A DNA stretch of 35,828 nucleotides, taken from NCBI GenBank assembly GCA_028823885.1, contig JAPPFK010000035.1, forward strand, positions 1 through 35,828, read 5' to 3'. Every line of letters begins with the position of its first letter. The stretch's first letter is position 1. Made by a program: the position numbers and the translations under genes. Below are positions 16,596 to 27,080 of the stretch, piece by piece. A model generated the notes under the pieces. It had not been told where the DNA came from, made no database searches, and saw only the letters and a program-made list of their open reading frames with translations. The stretch is from Rhodospirillales bacterium. GTDB taxonomy: Bacteria > Pseudomonadota > Alphaproteobacteria > Rhodospirillales > UBA2165.

Positions 16596-18038
16596 CTAAG
16601 CCATTTCGCGCAGGGCCGTCTTCAGGACCTTGCCATAATTGTTCTTCGGCAGCGCGCCGACAACCCGGTAGGCCTTGGGCCGCTTGAATCGGGCAATTTG
16701 CTCGATGCAGAGAGCGTCCAGCTCGGCGTCATCCAGTTGCGCGCCGGACCGGGGGACGACGAAGGCCACGACTTCCTCGCCCCAGTCGGCGTGCGGCCGG
16801 CCGACGACCGAACACTCCAGAACATCGGGGTGGAGCAACAGCACTTCCTCCACCTCCCGCGGATAGATGTTGGAGCCGCCGGAGATGATCACGTCCTTGG
16901 ACCGGTCCTTCAGGGTGAGATAGCCGTCATCGTCGAGAACGCCGAGATCGCCCCGCACCTGAACCTCGCCGATGTCCCCCGCCGGCAGGGGATTGTCTCC
17001 GGCGTCCGCCACCCTGACTTCGACGCCGGTGTGCGCCCGCCCGACGGAGCCGAGACGCTGCAAGTAGCGCGGATTGTCGGCCTCCATGTGCGACGCCCGG
17101 TCAAGTACCGTGATGGTCATCGGCGCTTCGCCCTGGCCGTAAATCTGAACCAGCTTGGGCCCCAAGGCCGCGAGCGCCCGCTGACAGTCCTCGGCGTACA
17201 TCGGCGCGCCGCCATAAACGATGGTCTTGAGACCGGACAGATCGGCGTCCGCCAGCTCCGGCGCGGCCAGAAGCCGGGTGACCATGGTCGGCGCGAAAAA
17301 TAGCGTCGCGCCCCGCCAGGCCGACAACAGATCGAAAACTTCCGCCGGGTCAAACCCGCCCGAAGGCGGAATGACCTGCGCCGCCCCTTGGGCAACGTGC
17401 GGCACGAGATAGAGGCCGGACCCGTGCGACATGGGGGCCGCATGAATGATGCAGTCGCCGGAGGCGACATCGTCGACGCAGGCGAAATACGAAGCCGTCA
17501 TCGCCCGCAGATTGCCGTGGGACAGCATGGCCCCTTTTGGCCGGCCGGTGGTGCCCGACGTGTAGAACAACCACGCAAGGTCTTCGGCGCGCCGATCCGT
17601 GAGGGGCGCCGGCCCGGCCGCGCGGAGCATTGCCGACGTCTCGCCGCCGGCTGTGAGGACGCGTTCTAGGCCCGCCGTTTCCCCGCGAACTTCCTCGAGG
17701 CCGGCGGCGAGGCCGGCCCCGGCAAAGCAGATTCTTGCCCCGGCGTTATCGACGATCCACGCCACCTCTTTCGGGTGCAGCTTGGCGTTCACCGGCACGG
17801 CAACGGCGCCCGCATGCCAGACGGCAAACAGTATTTCGGAATATTCGGGCGCGTTGGCCATGGCGATCGCCACCCGGTCGCCGGGCGCGATACCGAAATC
17901 CGCCGCCAACGCGCCGGCAATCCGAGCCGAACGCTCGGCATGTTCGGCGTAGGTCGCAACGACATCACGTCCCCGCGCCAGGGCCGGCGCGCCTGGGTGC
18001 GCGGCGGCCGACTCTGCCAGGAACCGGGCTAGATTCAT
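16596..18038 (-). CDS. Acyl-CoA synthetase (AMP-binding enzyme)
   Basis: The 480-residue protein is an ANL-superfamily acyl-CoA ligase, activating a carboxylate with ATP and then CoA. The P-loop-like motif is FYTSGTTGRPKGAMLSH. The adenine motif is YGQGEAPMT. The hinge is LKDRSKDVIISGGSNIYP, and the C-terminal catalytic Lys is in KNNYGKVLKTALRE. At 480 residues it is somewhat short for the family because of compact loops, but it has all core motifs. It starts 15 bases after the cupin stop and is followed 27 bases later by the CocE-type hydrolase. The acid it activates is unknown; short dicarboxylic, malonate-like or aromatic acids are all possible. Confidence 0.9.
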   Translation of the reverse strand: MNLARFLAESAAAHPGAPALARGRDVVATYAEHAERSARIAGALAADFGIAPGDRVAIAMANAPEYSEILFAVWHAGAVAVPVNAKLHPKEVAWIVDNAGARICFAGAGLAAGLEEVRGETAGLERVLTAGGETSAMLRAAGPAPLTDRRAEDLAWLFYTSGTTGRPKGAMLSHGNLRAMTASYFACVDDVASGDCIIHAAPMSHGSGLYLVPHVAQGAAQVIPPSGGFDPAEVFDLLSAWRGATLFFAPTMVTRLLAAPELADADLSGLKTIVYGGAPMYAEDCQRALAALGPKLVQIYGQGEAPMTITVLDRASHMEADNPRYLQRLGSVGRAHTGVEVRVADAGDNPLPAGDIGEVQVRGDLGVLDDDGYLTLKDRSKDVIISGGSNIYPREVEEVLLLHPDVLECSVVGRPHADWGEEVVAFVVPRSGAQLDDAELDALCIEQIARFKRPKAYRVVGALPKNNYGKVLKTALREMA

Positions 18039-18053
18039 CGGGCGCGGGCTCCC

Positions 18054-18584
18054 TCAGACGGGTTCGGCGCTCACCAGAATGGCGGCCAATAGGCACGGCT
18101 CGTCGGTCCGGACGCTCCACGAATGGTTCGTGCCCCGCTGGACCATCACATCCCCTTGCTTGAGACACACCTCGCTGTCATCGAGAATCGCCCAAATTTC
18201 CCCCTTGAGAACCAGCAGGTAATCGACGGTCGCCGTCTTGTGCATCATCGGATCGTCGCTGGCATCGTCCGTGGCGTGGTCCGCGCCAATCGATGCGAAG
18301 GCATCCCTGGCGTCCGCGCGGTCGCGCCATTGGCCGTCCGGCGGAAACTCCACAACCCGGAAAATGGTGCCGTTCGCGGGAGGCTCGAGCACCACCGGCC
18401 GGTCGGCGGCATCTGCGTTCCCCGCATTGCTCGCCGGCGCGCCGCCGGTTTGCCAGATGTCGGTCAACGCCAGACCCGGCATCGACTCCATTTCCTTCAC
18501 CGCCGTCGCATCACCATCGATGATGAACACCGACTTTCCGTTCTCGTCGTGGCCGGTGATCACCCGCCTGATTTTCTCAACCAT
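18054..18584 (-). CDS. Cupin-domain protein
   Basis: This 176-residue protein has a polar N-terminal region of about 105 residues and a C-terminal cupin barrel. The cupin motifs are recognisable but degenerate: KTATVDYLLVLKGEIWAIL and LKQGDVMVQRGTNHSW. The His ligands of the first motif are partly replaced. The N-terminal part includes the charged RRVITGHDENGKSVFI start typical of this subfamily. Start: ATG at 18584 with AGGAAAGG upstream. It is the second gene of the cluster, 9 bases after the FAH-family gene. It may bind a pathway intermediate; an enzymatic role is uncertain. Confidence 0.8.
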   Translation of the reverse strand: MVEKIRRVITGHDENGKSVFIIDGDATAVKEMESMPGLALTDIWQTGGAPASNAGNADAADRPVVLEPPANGTIFRVVEFPPDGQWRDRADARDAFASIGADHATDDASDDPMMHKTATVDYLLVLKGEIWAILDDSEVCLKQGDVMVQRGTNHSWSVRTDEPCLLAAILVSAEPV

Positions 18585-18593
18585 AAGCCTTTC

Positions 18594-19559
18594 CTATTTT
18601 CTGATGATCCGGTTGCGCAAAATGCCGATCCCCTCGACCTCCAACTCCATGACATCGCCGTCGGAGAGGTAACGCTCCTGTTCCAGACCGCTGCCGCCGC
18701 CAACGGTTCCCGACGCGATGAATTCACCGGGATACAAGGTTTCGGAGCGGGAAATGTGGGCGATCAAATCCTCGAAGGTCCAGTGGATCGAGCTCGAATG
18801 TCCGCGCGACCACTCCTCCCCGTTGATGCGGGCGATCATGGTGCAGTCGTAGGGGTCCAGTTCGTCGGCGGTCACGATACAGGGGCCGATGACGTTGCCG
18901 GTGTCAAAGTCCTTGCCCTTGCCGGGTCCAAGTCCGCCCGGCATCTCGACCGCCTGGGTATCGCGGGCCGATATGTCGTTGAAGATGGTGTACCCGAAAA
19001 TGTGCTCCCGGGCCTTTTCCTTGGGAATGTCCCGTCCGCCCTTGCCGATGAAAAATCCGAACTCGAGCTCGTAATCCATCACCTCGGCATAGTCGGGCCA
19101 GATCACATCTTCGTCCGGGCCGACGACGGCAAGGCGGTTGGCCTTGTAGTAGATGGGCTGCCGGTACCAGACCTCGGGGATGCGAAAAAGTCCCTTGGCC
19201 TCGAACTCCTTCAGCGCCGCTTCCGGGTCCGGCTCCATGGCCGCCCGGTTCCTGCGCAGGACATCGTAGGCCTGCTTCAAATGTTCCTCGAAACACAGGC
19301 AGTCCCGGATTTGCGGCGGCGCCGGCAGGGGCGTCAGAAGCCTGGTCCCTTCCGTCATATGGACCGCGAGGGACGGCGGGTTTTCCATGACCTCCCGGGC
19401 GGCGTCCAATGCGCCGGGCCCGCCCTCGATCAGGGCCTGCATGGAACCGAAACAGGGTTCGGGCTCGGCGGCGAACAGATCGACGATCCGGGTGTCGTCT
19501 TCGAGCAGAACACCGGCCCGGGCATCCCCGTCTCGGTGCAGGAAGGTGGCTAGTCGCAT
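18594..19559 (-). CDS. Fumarylacetoacetate hydrolase (FAH) family protein
   Basis: The protein (321 residues from ATG 19559) is an FAH-family C-C bond hydrolase or decarboxylase. Members cleave acylpyruvates or act in aromatic meta-cleavage pathways. The metal site is visible as DYELEFGFFIGKGGRD, and NDISARDTQ and FDTGNVIGPCIVT follow, with SGTVGGGSG near the end. The N-terminus MRLATFLHRDGDARAG matches the usual family start, so I prefer ATG 19559 over the TTG at 19583. Neither has a strong ribosome-binding site. It is the promoter-proximal gene of the eight-gene reverse-strand unit. Its presence with a CoA ligase suggests processing of a keto-acid intermediate. Confidence 0.88.
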   Translation of the reverse strand: MRLATFLHRDGDARAGVLLEDDTRIVDLFAAEPEPCFGSMQALIEGGPGALDAAREVMENPPSLAVHMTEGTRLLTPLPAPPQIRDCLCFEEHLKQAYDVLRRNRAAMEPDPEAALKEFEAKGLFRIPEVWYRQPIYYKANRLAVVGPDEDVIWPDYAEVMDYELEFGFFIGKGGRDIPKEKAREHIFGYTIFNDISARDTQAVEMPGGLGPGKGKDFDTGNVIGPCIVTADELDPYDCTMIARINGEEWSRGHSSSIHWTFEDLIAHISRSETLYPGEFIASGTVGGGSGLEQERYLSDGDVMELEVEGIGILRNRIIRK

Positions 19560-19599
19560 GGGCGGCAGGACAGCTAAATTCAATCATCGGAGCCTAACG

Positions 19600-19618
19600 C
19601 GCCATTAGGACTATGGCG
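19600..19618 (-). terminator. Perfect 6-bp inverted repeat between TIR and FAH genes
   Basis: CGCCAT (19600-19605) pairs with ATGGCG (19613-19618) around a 7-base loop, 44 bases downstream of the TIR-domain gene stop and 41 bases upstream of the FAH start. There is no T-tract. It may be a weak terminator for the TIR gene or an operator for the FAH cluster. Confidence 0.25.
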
Positions 19619-19661
19619 AGCTTCTGCTGTATCTGATCCACTACCCGCGACTAAGCGAAGC

Positions 19662-20759
19662 TCATTTGAACTCGTTGAAAGCCTTGAGAAGCTTCATTGT
19701 CGACTCACCGTCCAAGCTATCGCCTGAGTACCTGCACTCGTACAGCCCTTGAAGATTTGACGGCAGGTTTACACCTTCCTCGACCAACAGAATAAAATTC
19801 GACTGATATAATGCCATCGCTGCACCAATCTCGATTAGCACATTGCCGTTAATCTGTGGGTGCAGCTTACCTTCTTCATCCGCTAGTACGCCTTCGGCAC
19901 CAACATGAATTACTGCGGCACCGCAGCGGCGCATATCAGACATTACTTTTTCAGGCACCGGCTTCGACGTAGACTCATGCTCCTGCGCCACTACCGGCTC
20001 AAATTGCCCATAACGTACTATCTCCTTTACCTGATCCAAAATTTTCTTATTTTTGCCGTGAGTTATGAATACTCGCCGGTTGTTATGGGGCTGTTCGGCT
20101 TCAGCCGACGCCTCAGGTGTCTCCGGAACTTCCGGGACATCTCCATATTCGGATTCATCCCCACCACCGAGATCCACGACATTCGAAGCATCTGGGGCAG
20201 GGGCGCCAGCGTGTTTGGTTGAGTCAAGGGCGACAAAAGGTCCAGTCTTAGTTTCAACAATTATGCCAACCGCATCACCGTTCGCCTTTAAAATGGTAAA
20301 TGCTTTCTCGGCCCGCTCTTTGGGTACGCCGAGACCCACCAGTACATTCTTCGCGATGTCATCCTTCGGGAATTTGGCCCGATCATATTTGCCAAAGAAC
20401 TCCGCCAATACGCGGGGCTTAAGAATAGCCTCCTTTTTTGCGACGATGTCATCGCCTTCTACAGTTGGTGCGACAATTCTCCGTCCTAGGTCGGTAAGCC
20501 GAATTTCTTGGGCGTTGTAGCCTCCCTCAGTTAATCCATACGCGATGGATGCTCCGCAAAGGGATCGCCAGGGCCCGCTCGTCGGACTCAAATTCGCTGC
20601 CATCGCGATCTCGAATGGCGCAGCGCCTTTTCCTGCGAAGTTGTCCCAAATTGCGTCAGCAATTCTCAAAGCTTGGTCCAATGTAACTATCGGCACATCA
20701 GCTTGGCTCAACTTTGATCGTGGCCTGGCCTCTTGTTCAGTCTTTTTAACTTCGTTCAT
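19662..20759 (-). CDS. TIR-like domain protein with winged-helix-like N-terminus
   Basis: This 365-residue protein has a C-terminal domain (about 228-345) resembling the bacterial TIR-like nucleotide-binding family. It shows RRVFITHGKNKKILDQV, VIHVGAEG, NVLIEIGAAMAL and ILLVEEGVNLPSNLQGL. Glu310 in the LIEIG motif is the expected catalytic-type Glu of TIR NAD+ hydrolases. Residues about 25-175 look like tandem winged-helix modules (NLSPTSGPWRSLCGASIAYG, IRLTDLGRRIVAP). An acidic, Pro-rich linker (190-225) joins the two. Base composition is visibly AT-richer than either neighbour, suggesting transfer. AAGGA precedes the ATG, and a strong promoter lies just upstream. Such domains act as NAD-depleting effectors in anti-phage systems. 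No partner sensor or cyclase gene is adjacent, so that role is inferred. Confidence 0.8.
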   Translation of the reverse strand: MNEVKKTEQEARPRSKLSQADVPIVTLDQALRIADAIWDNFAGKGAAPFEIAMAANLSPTSGPWRSLCGASIAYGLTEGGYNAQEIRLTDLGRRIVAPTVEGDDIVAKKEAILKPRVLAEFFGKYDRAKFPKDDIAKNVLVGLGVPKERAEKAFTILKANGDAVGIIVETKTGPFVALDSTKHAGAPAPDASNVVDLGGGDESEYGDVPEVPETPEASAEAEQPHNNRRVFITHGKNKKILDQVKEIVRYGQFEPVVAQEHESTSKPVPEKVMSDMRRCGAAVIHVGAEGVLADEEGKLHPQINGNVLIEIGAAMALYQSNFILLVEEGVNLPSNLQGLYECRYSGDSLDGESTMKLLKAFNEFK

Positions 20760-20798
20760 CTTTTAGTCCTTATGACGTAATTTGATCAACTGACTGAA

Positions 20799-20827
20799 AA
20801 CATAAAAAATTTCACAGAATTTGTCAA
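20799..20827 (-). promoter_or_regulatory. Sigma-70-type promoter of the TIR-domain gene
   Basis: On the reverse strand a perfect -35 TTGACA (20827-20822) is followed by a 17-base spacer and TATGTT (20804-20799), matching four of six -10 positions. The predicted transcript would start about 30 bases before the ATG at 20759. This is a much better consensus than other intergenic regions of the window show, consistent with constitutive expression. Confidence 0.65.
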
Positions 20828-21052
20828 ATTTTCATTTTAGAAATTATTACTCGAACAATGAGTTGTGAAAATTCAGATAAAGGCACAGGAATACCCGGAA
20901 GAACGGATACCCCAGAAAACTAATTAATTTCAGATACTTATAATGAATTCGTGCTACTTCACAATTAACGGGAGTGCAAGTAACGTCAGAGATTACTCGG
21001 GCAATTTGCTTACGCTGACCCGATAATTTTCAAATTTACAGAATATTCCGTG

Positions 21053-21069
21053 GCCGCGCCGCCGCGCGG
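21053..21069 (-). terminator. GC hairpin after coaD
   Basis: CCGCGC (21054-21059) pairs perfectly with GCGCGG (21064-21069) around a 4-base loop, just beyond the coaD stop on the reverse strand. No T-run follows, so it would be a weak intrinsic terminator or a 3'-end stabilising structure. Confidence 0.35.
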
Positions 21070-21075
21070 TCGACC

Positions 21076-21588
21076 TTACTCCGCGGCCGGATCGTCCGCG
21101 AGTTTCTCGTTCATCCGTTCGACCACACGGGGCGAGAGGAACGGCTTGATGTCGCCGCCCAGGATGCCGATTTCCTTCACCAGCCGCGACGAGATGAATT
21201 GATGGTGTTCCGAGGCCATGAGAAACACGGTTTCGATGCTGTCGTTGAGCCGTGCGTTCATGCCGACCATCTGAAACTCATATTCGAAATCGGATACCGC
21301 CCTGAGACCCCGCACGATCAAGGAGGCGCCGCACTCCTCGGCGAAATGCATCAGCAGCCCTTCCATGGGCCGGACCTCGACACGGGCGCCGTTGGTGTCC
21401 ATCTCGGCAACTTCGGCCTCGACCATGGCGACCCGCTCATCGAGCGAGAACAGCGGTCCTTTGCCCGCGTTGACGGCGACGCCGACGATCAGGTGATCCA
21501 CCACCCGGGTCGCCCGGCTGATGATGTCCTGATGACCATGGGTGATCGGATCGAAGGTTCCGGGATATACGCCAGTTCTATCGGCCAT
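21076..21588 (-). CDS. coaD: Phosphopantetheine adenylyltransferase
   Basis: CoaD (170 residues) transfers AMP from ATP to 4'-phosphopantetheine, the penultimate step of coenzyme A synthesis. The nucleotidyltransferase signature is YPGTFDPITHGHQDII near the N-terminus. RGLRAVSDFEYEFQM and the ISSRLVKEI motif (matching the family ISSS/T-x-V-K-E region) follow. Length matches the family. It starts 5 bases after the gyrA stop codon, so the two genes are almost certainly cotranscribed. gyrA-coaD neighbours are common in alphaproteobacteria. The AT-rich TIR island begins just after its 3' end. Confidence 0.97.
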   Translation of the reverse strand: MADRTGVYPGTFDPITHGHQDIISRATRVVDHLIVGVAVNAGKGPLFSLDERVAMVEAEVAEMDTNGARVEVRPMEGLLMHFAEECGASLIVRGLRAVSDFEYEFQMVGMNARLNDSIETVFLMASEHHQFISSRLVKEIGILGGDIKPFLSPRVVERMNEKLADDPAAE

Positions 21589-21593
21589 TCGCC

Positions 21594-24446
<2,853 letters not shown>

Positions 24447-24750
24447 GGGCGTTGATCCTATTGGATTTTTTGGGCTCGCCGCTGGGCCGGCGGAGGTGGA
24501 AATTCATGAAATATTTATAGCAAAATCGGCCGCCCGCAACAACCGGACAAGGCCTATTTCAAGGCCTGAATATTTTACGTAACCATTGATAACACGTAAT
24601 AAATTTCAACGGGACGGGATTGGGCCGGCGATGACCGGCCGGGACCATCCCGAAGGGCGAAAATCATCCGAATTTAGCCGAATCGGACAACATAGACGGG
24701 GCCACGGGAAAGCGCTTGCAGGGGCCTTCGGGCTCCCGTAAAGCACCCGA
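24447..24750. other. Divergent gyrA/MFS intergenic region
   Basis: This 304-base region separates gyrA (reverse) from the MFS gene (forward). It holds a GGCCGG/CCGGCC stem (24623-24628 with 24635-24640, 6-base loop) immediately followed by a small GGGA/TCCC hairpin (24641-24651). The part nearer gyrA is AT-rich (about 24500-24605), and the gyrA promoter should lie there, but I could not fix a -35/-10 pair. No gene was seen. Confidence 0.5.
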
Positions 24751-25953
24751 GTGAGACTATCCCGGGAAAAGAAAAACGTCGGCGTTCTTGGGCTTTGCCA
24801 GGTTCTGTTCAACACCGGCCGGGGCCTGACATTCCTCGCTTCGGGACTGGTGTCCGAAGGCGTGTTCGACGCCGGTGTGCTGGTCACTATTCCGCTCACC
24901 ATGATGCTGATCGGCACGGCCGTGGGGACACTGCCCTCGGCGCTGCTGATGCGGCGCATTGGCCGCAAGGCCGGGTTCGTCGTCGGCTCGGTGATCGGCA
25001 CCGGCGGTGCGCTTTTGGCCGCCCTCGCCATCATCGAAGTGCAGTTCGTGCTATTCAACGCGTCAATCTTCCTGTTCGGCCTCTACTCCGGGTTCGCACA
25101 GCAATACCGGTTCGCCGCCGCCGACGTCGCCAGTGCCGACTTCAAGGCGACGGCCATCGCGCTGGTGCTCGCCGCCGGGGTCATGGGCGCCTTCACCGGC
25201 CCCTACTCGGCGATTGTCGGCAAGGATTGGATCGACGGAGCCGCCTTTGCCGGATCGTTCCTCATTCTCGCGGGCTCCACCCTGCTCTCCGGACTGGTGG
25301 TGCTGGGAATAGATATTCCCAAACTCACCAAGGCCGAGTTCGACGATCCCGGCCGTCCGCTCCTCGAGATTTTCAAGGCACCGGTGGTCATCGTCGCCGT
25401 CATCGCCGCCACGTTCTCGTACGTCGTGATGAACTTGCTGATGACCGTGACCCCCATCTCCATGCAGTACGGCTATTCCTTCGGCGACGGCGACGTCGCG
25501 CTGGTCATTTCCTGGCACGTGGTCGGCATGTTCGCGCCGGGCTTCGTGACCGGTTCGTTGATCAAGCGGTTCGGCACCCTGCAGATCATTACCGTGGGCC
25601 TTGCTCTTCTCTCCGGTGCGGTGGCCGTTGCGTTGCTGGGCGTCGAGTTCTGGCATTTCTGGGTCAGCCTGTTCCTCCTCGGATGCGGCTGGAACTTCGC
25701 CTTTACCGGCGGCACCGCCCTGCTCACCGAAATCGATACGCCGTCGGAACGCGCCAAGCTCCAGGGGACCAACGATTTCATCGTCTTTACCGCCGTGGCC
25801 TTCGCGTCCCTGGTCTCGGGCGCGGTCTACCAGCTGCTGGGCTGGAACTGGGTCAACATCCTGGCCGTGCCGATGATCGTTATCGCCATGGCCGCGGTCA
25901 CCTGGCTGGCCCTTACCCGCCGGCGGGAGCGCATTGCGGCCCCCGCGGAATAG
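24751..25953 (+). CDS. Major facilitator superfamily transporter
   Basis: This 400-residue inner-membrane protein has the hydrophobic periodicity of a 12-helix MFS carrier. The loop between helices 2 and 3 shows LLMRRIGRKAGFVVG, matching the family G-x-x-x-D/R-R-x-G-R-R motif. A helix-4 region YSGFAQQYRFAAADVA is characteristic of a subgroup of proteobacterial MFS proteins that includes the riboflavin carrier RfnT, but I cannot assign the substrate. The start is a GTG at 24751. No good ribosome-binding site is obvious, and a later start is unlikely because the first helix begins about residue 12. The TfoX-N gene starts 32 bases after its stop. Confidence 0.85.
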   Translation: MRLSREKKNVGVLGLCQVLFNTGRGLTFLASGLVSEGVFDAGVLVTIPLTMMLIGTAVGTLPSALLMRRIGRKAGFVVGSVIGTGGALLAALAIIEVQFVLFNASIFLFGLYSGFAQQYRFAAADVASADFKATAIALVLAAGVMGAFTGPYSAIVGKDWIDGAAFAGSFLILAGSTLLSGLVVLGIDIPKLTKAEFDDPGRPLLEIFKAPVVIVAVIAATFSYVVMNLLMTVTPISMQYGYSFGDGDVALVISWHVVGMFAPGFVTGSLIKRFGTLQIITVGLALLSGAVAVALLGVEFWHFWVSLFLLGCGWNFAFTGGTALLTEIDTPSERAKLQGTNDFIVFTAVAFASLVSGAVYQLLGWNWVNILAVPMIVIAMAAVTWLALTRRRERIAAPAE

Positions 25954-25985
25954 CGCCGCACACCCATACCCGCTACACTCGGCCG

Positions 25986-26315
25986 ATGGCTTATGACGAA
26001 CATCTGGCGGAGCGCATGCGCGCCGTCATTCCCGGCGACCCGGCACACGACGAGAAGAAGATGTTAGGCGGAATTGCCTTCTTCTGTCACGGCAACATCG
26101 CCTGCGGCGTCAACCGGGACAACATGATCGTCCGCGTCGGCCCCGACGCATACGAAGCCGCCCTCGCCGAAGATCACGTCAAGGAGTTCGACATCACCGG
26201 CCGGCCCATGACCGGCTGGGTTGAAGTGGCCCCGGCCGCCTTCGAGGACGAAACGGACCTTGAGGCGTGGATCGAACGGGGCTACGCCTTCGCCCGCTCC
26301 CTGCCGCCGAAATAA
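25986..26315 (+). CDS. TfoX N-terminal domain protein
   Basis: This 109-residue protein is a stand-alone TfoX N-terminal domain. Typical features are the KKMLGGIAFFCHGNIACGV core, then MIVRVGPDAYEAAL, RPMTGWVEV, and an acidic stretch leading to LEAWIERGYAFARSLPPK. In gammaproteobacteria the domain belongs to the competence regulator TfoX/Sxy. Isolated copies like this are common and of unknown function. The same frame is open far upstream across the MFS gene, but only the part from the ATG at 25986 is protein-like. No ribosome-binding site is evident. Its TAA stop directly abuts the TAG stop of the convergent hydrolase gene. Confidence 0.85.
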   Translation: MAYDEHLAERMRAVIPGDPAHDEKKMLGGIAFFCHGNIACGVNRDNMIVRVGPDAYEAALAEDHVKEFDITGRPMTGWVEVAPAAFEDETDLEAWIERGYAFARSLPPK

Positions 26316-27080
26316 CTACCCCGCCAGGAACCTCCGCAGGAGATCGATGGTCTCCTTGGGTTTGTCCGTATGCACCCAGTGACCGGCGCCCTCGACCACC
26401 GCGTGCTCGGCGTTCGGGAACAGGGAGCCGATCAGCTCCTTGTGTTCTTCCTCGATGAAGTCCGAGATTTCGCCGGCGACGAACAGCGTGCGGCCCTCAT
26501 ACTGCGCACCGTCAATATCGGGAAAACCGTGAATCACGTCGGCCCCGTCGTGGAGGCCGTCCAGGTTGATCCGCCAGGCATAGCCGCCCCTGTCGCGGGC
26601 GAGATTGGAGAGCAGCAGCGCCCGGACCGCCGGGTCGTCCACCGCGCCGGCCAACATCTCATCGGCGCTCTCGCGGCTGGTCACCCGTTCGAGGGGCAGC
26701 GCCTGCATCGCCTCCATATGATGCCGGATGCCATGGGCGTAGCGGACCGGCGCGATATCAACCACCACCAGCCCACCGACCAGGTCGGGCCGGGTCAGCG
26801 CCAGCGCCATGGCCACCTTGCCGCCCATGGAGTGGCCGACCACGGCCGCCCCCTTGAGCTTATGTCCCGTCATGAACTCGGCGACGTTGGCGGCCACCGA
26901 GGGATAGCTCACATCCCCGGTCCAGGGCGAACGGCCGTGATTGGGGAGATCGACGCTGACAAGCCGGTAGTCTTCGGCGAGGCCCTTGGTGACGGCGGCC
27001 CAGTTCCGCGCCTGGCCGAACAGCCCGTGGAGGATGAGGACCCCGGGTCCCTCACCGACCTCCAAGTAGTGAAGCTGCAC
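26316..27080 (-). CDS. Alpha/beta-fold hydrolase (YbfF-like esterase)
   Basis: The 254-residue product is a compact alpha/beta hydrolase. Motifs in order are LILHGLFGQARNW (oxyanion region), VDLPNHGRSPW, the nucleophile elbow VVGHSMGGKVA, and the His motif EGAGHWVHTDKP. The pattern is that of YbfF-type esterases acting on short acyl or acyl-CoA esters. Its GTG start overlaps by one base the TAG stop of the SirB1-type gene upstream (27080), so translation is probably coupled. No signal peptide, so cytoplasmic. The true substrate is unknown. Confidence 0.88.
   Translation of the reverse strand: MQLHYLEVGEGPGVLILHGLFGQARNWAAVTKGLAEDYRLVSVDLPNHGRSPWTGDVSYPSVAANVAEFMTGHKLKGAAVVGHSMGGKVAMALALTRPDLVGGLVVVDIAPVRYAHGIRHHMEAMQALPLERVTSRESADEMLAGAVDDPAVRALLLSNLARDRGGYAWRINLDGLHDGADVIHGFPDIDGAQYEGRTLFVAGEISDFIEEEHKELIGSLFPNAEHAVVEGAGHWVHTDKPKETIDLLRRFLAG

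Larger units (their letters stand above)
20760..21075. other. AT-rich 316-base intergenic region
   Basis: This stretch separates the TIR-domain gene from coaD and is markedly AT-rich compared with the rest of the window. It contains the TIR gene promoter (20799-20827) and a GC hairpin near the coaD stop. I see no open reading frame, tRNA or clear direct repeat marking an insertion boundary. It is probably part of the acquired segment that brought in the TIR gene. Confidence 0.6.

Noticed and set aside
19559..21075. Prophage or IS-borne island around the TIR-domain gene
   Set aside because: No integrase, transposase, terminal repeats or tRNA-end duplication is visible at either side. Only composition suggests transfer.
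24795..25985. Long N-terminal extension of the TfoX-N protein
   Set aside because: This part is an out-of-frame shadow of the MFS transporter gene. Only the last 109 codons match the TfoX-N family.
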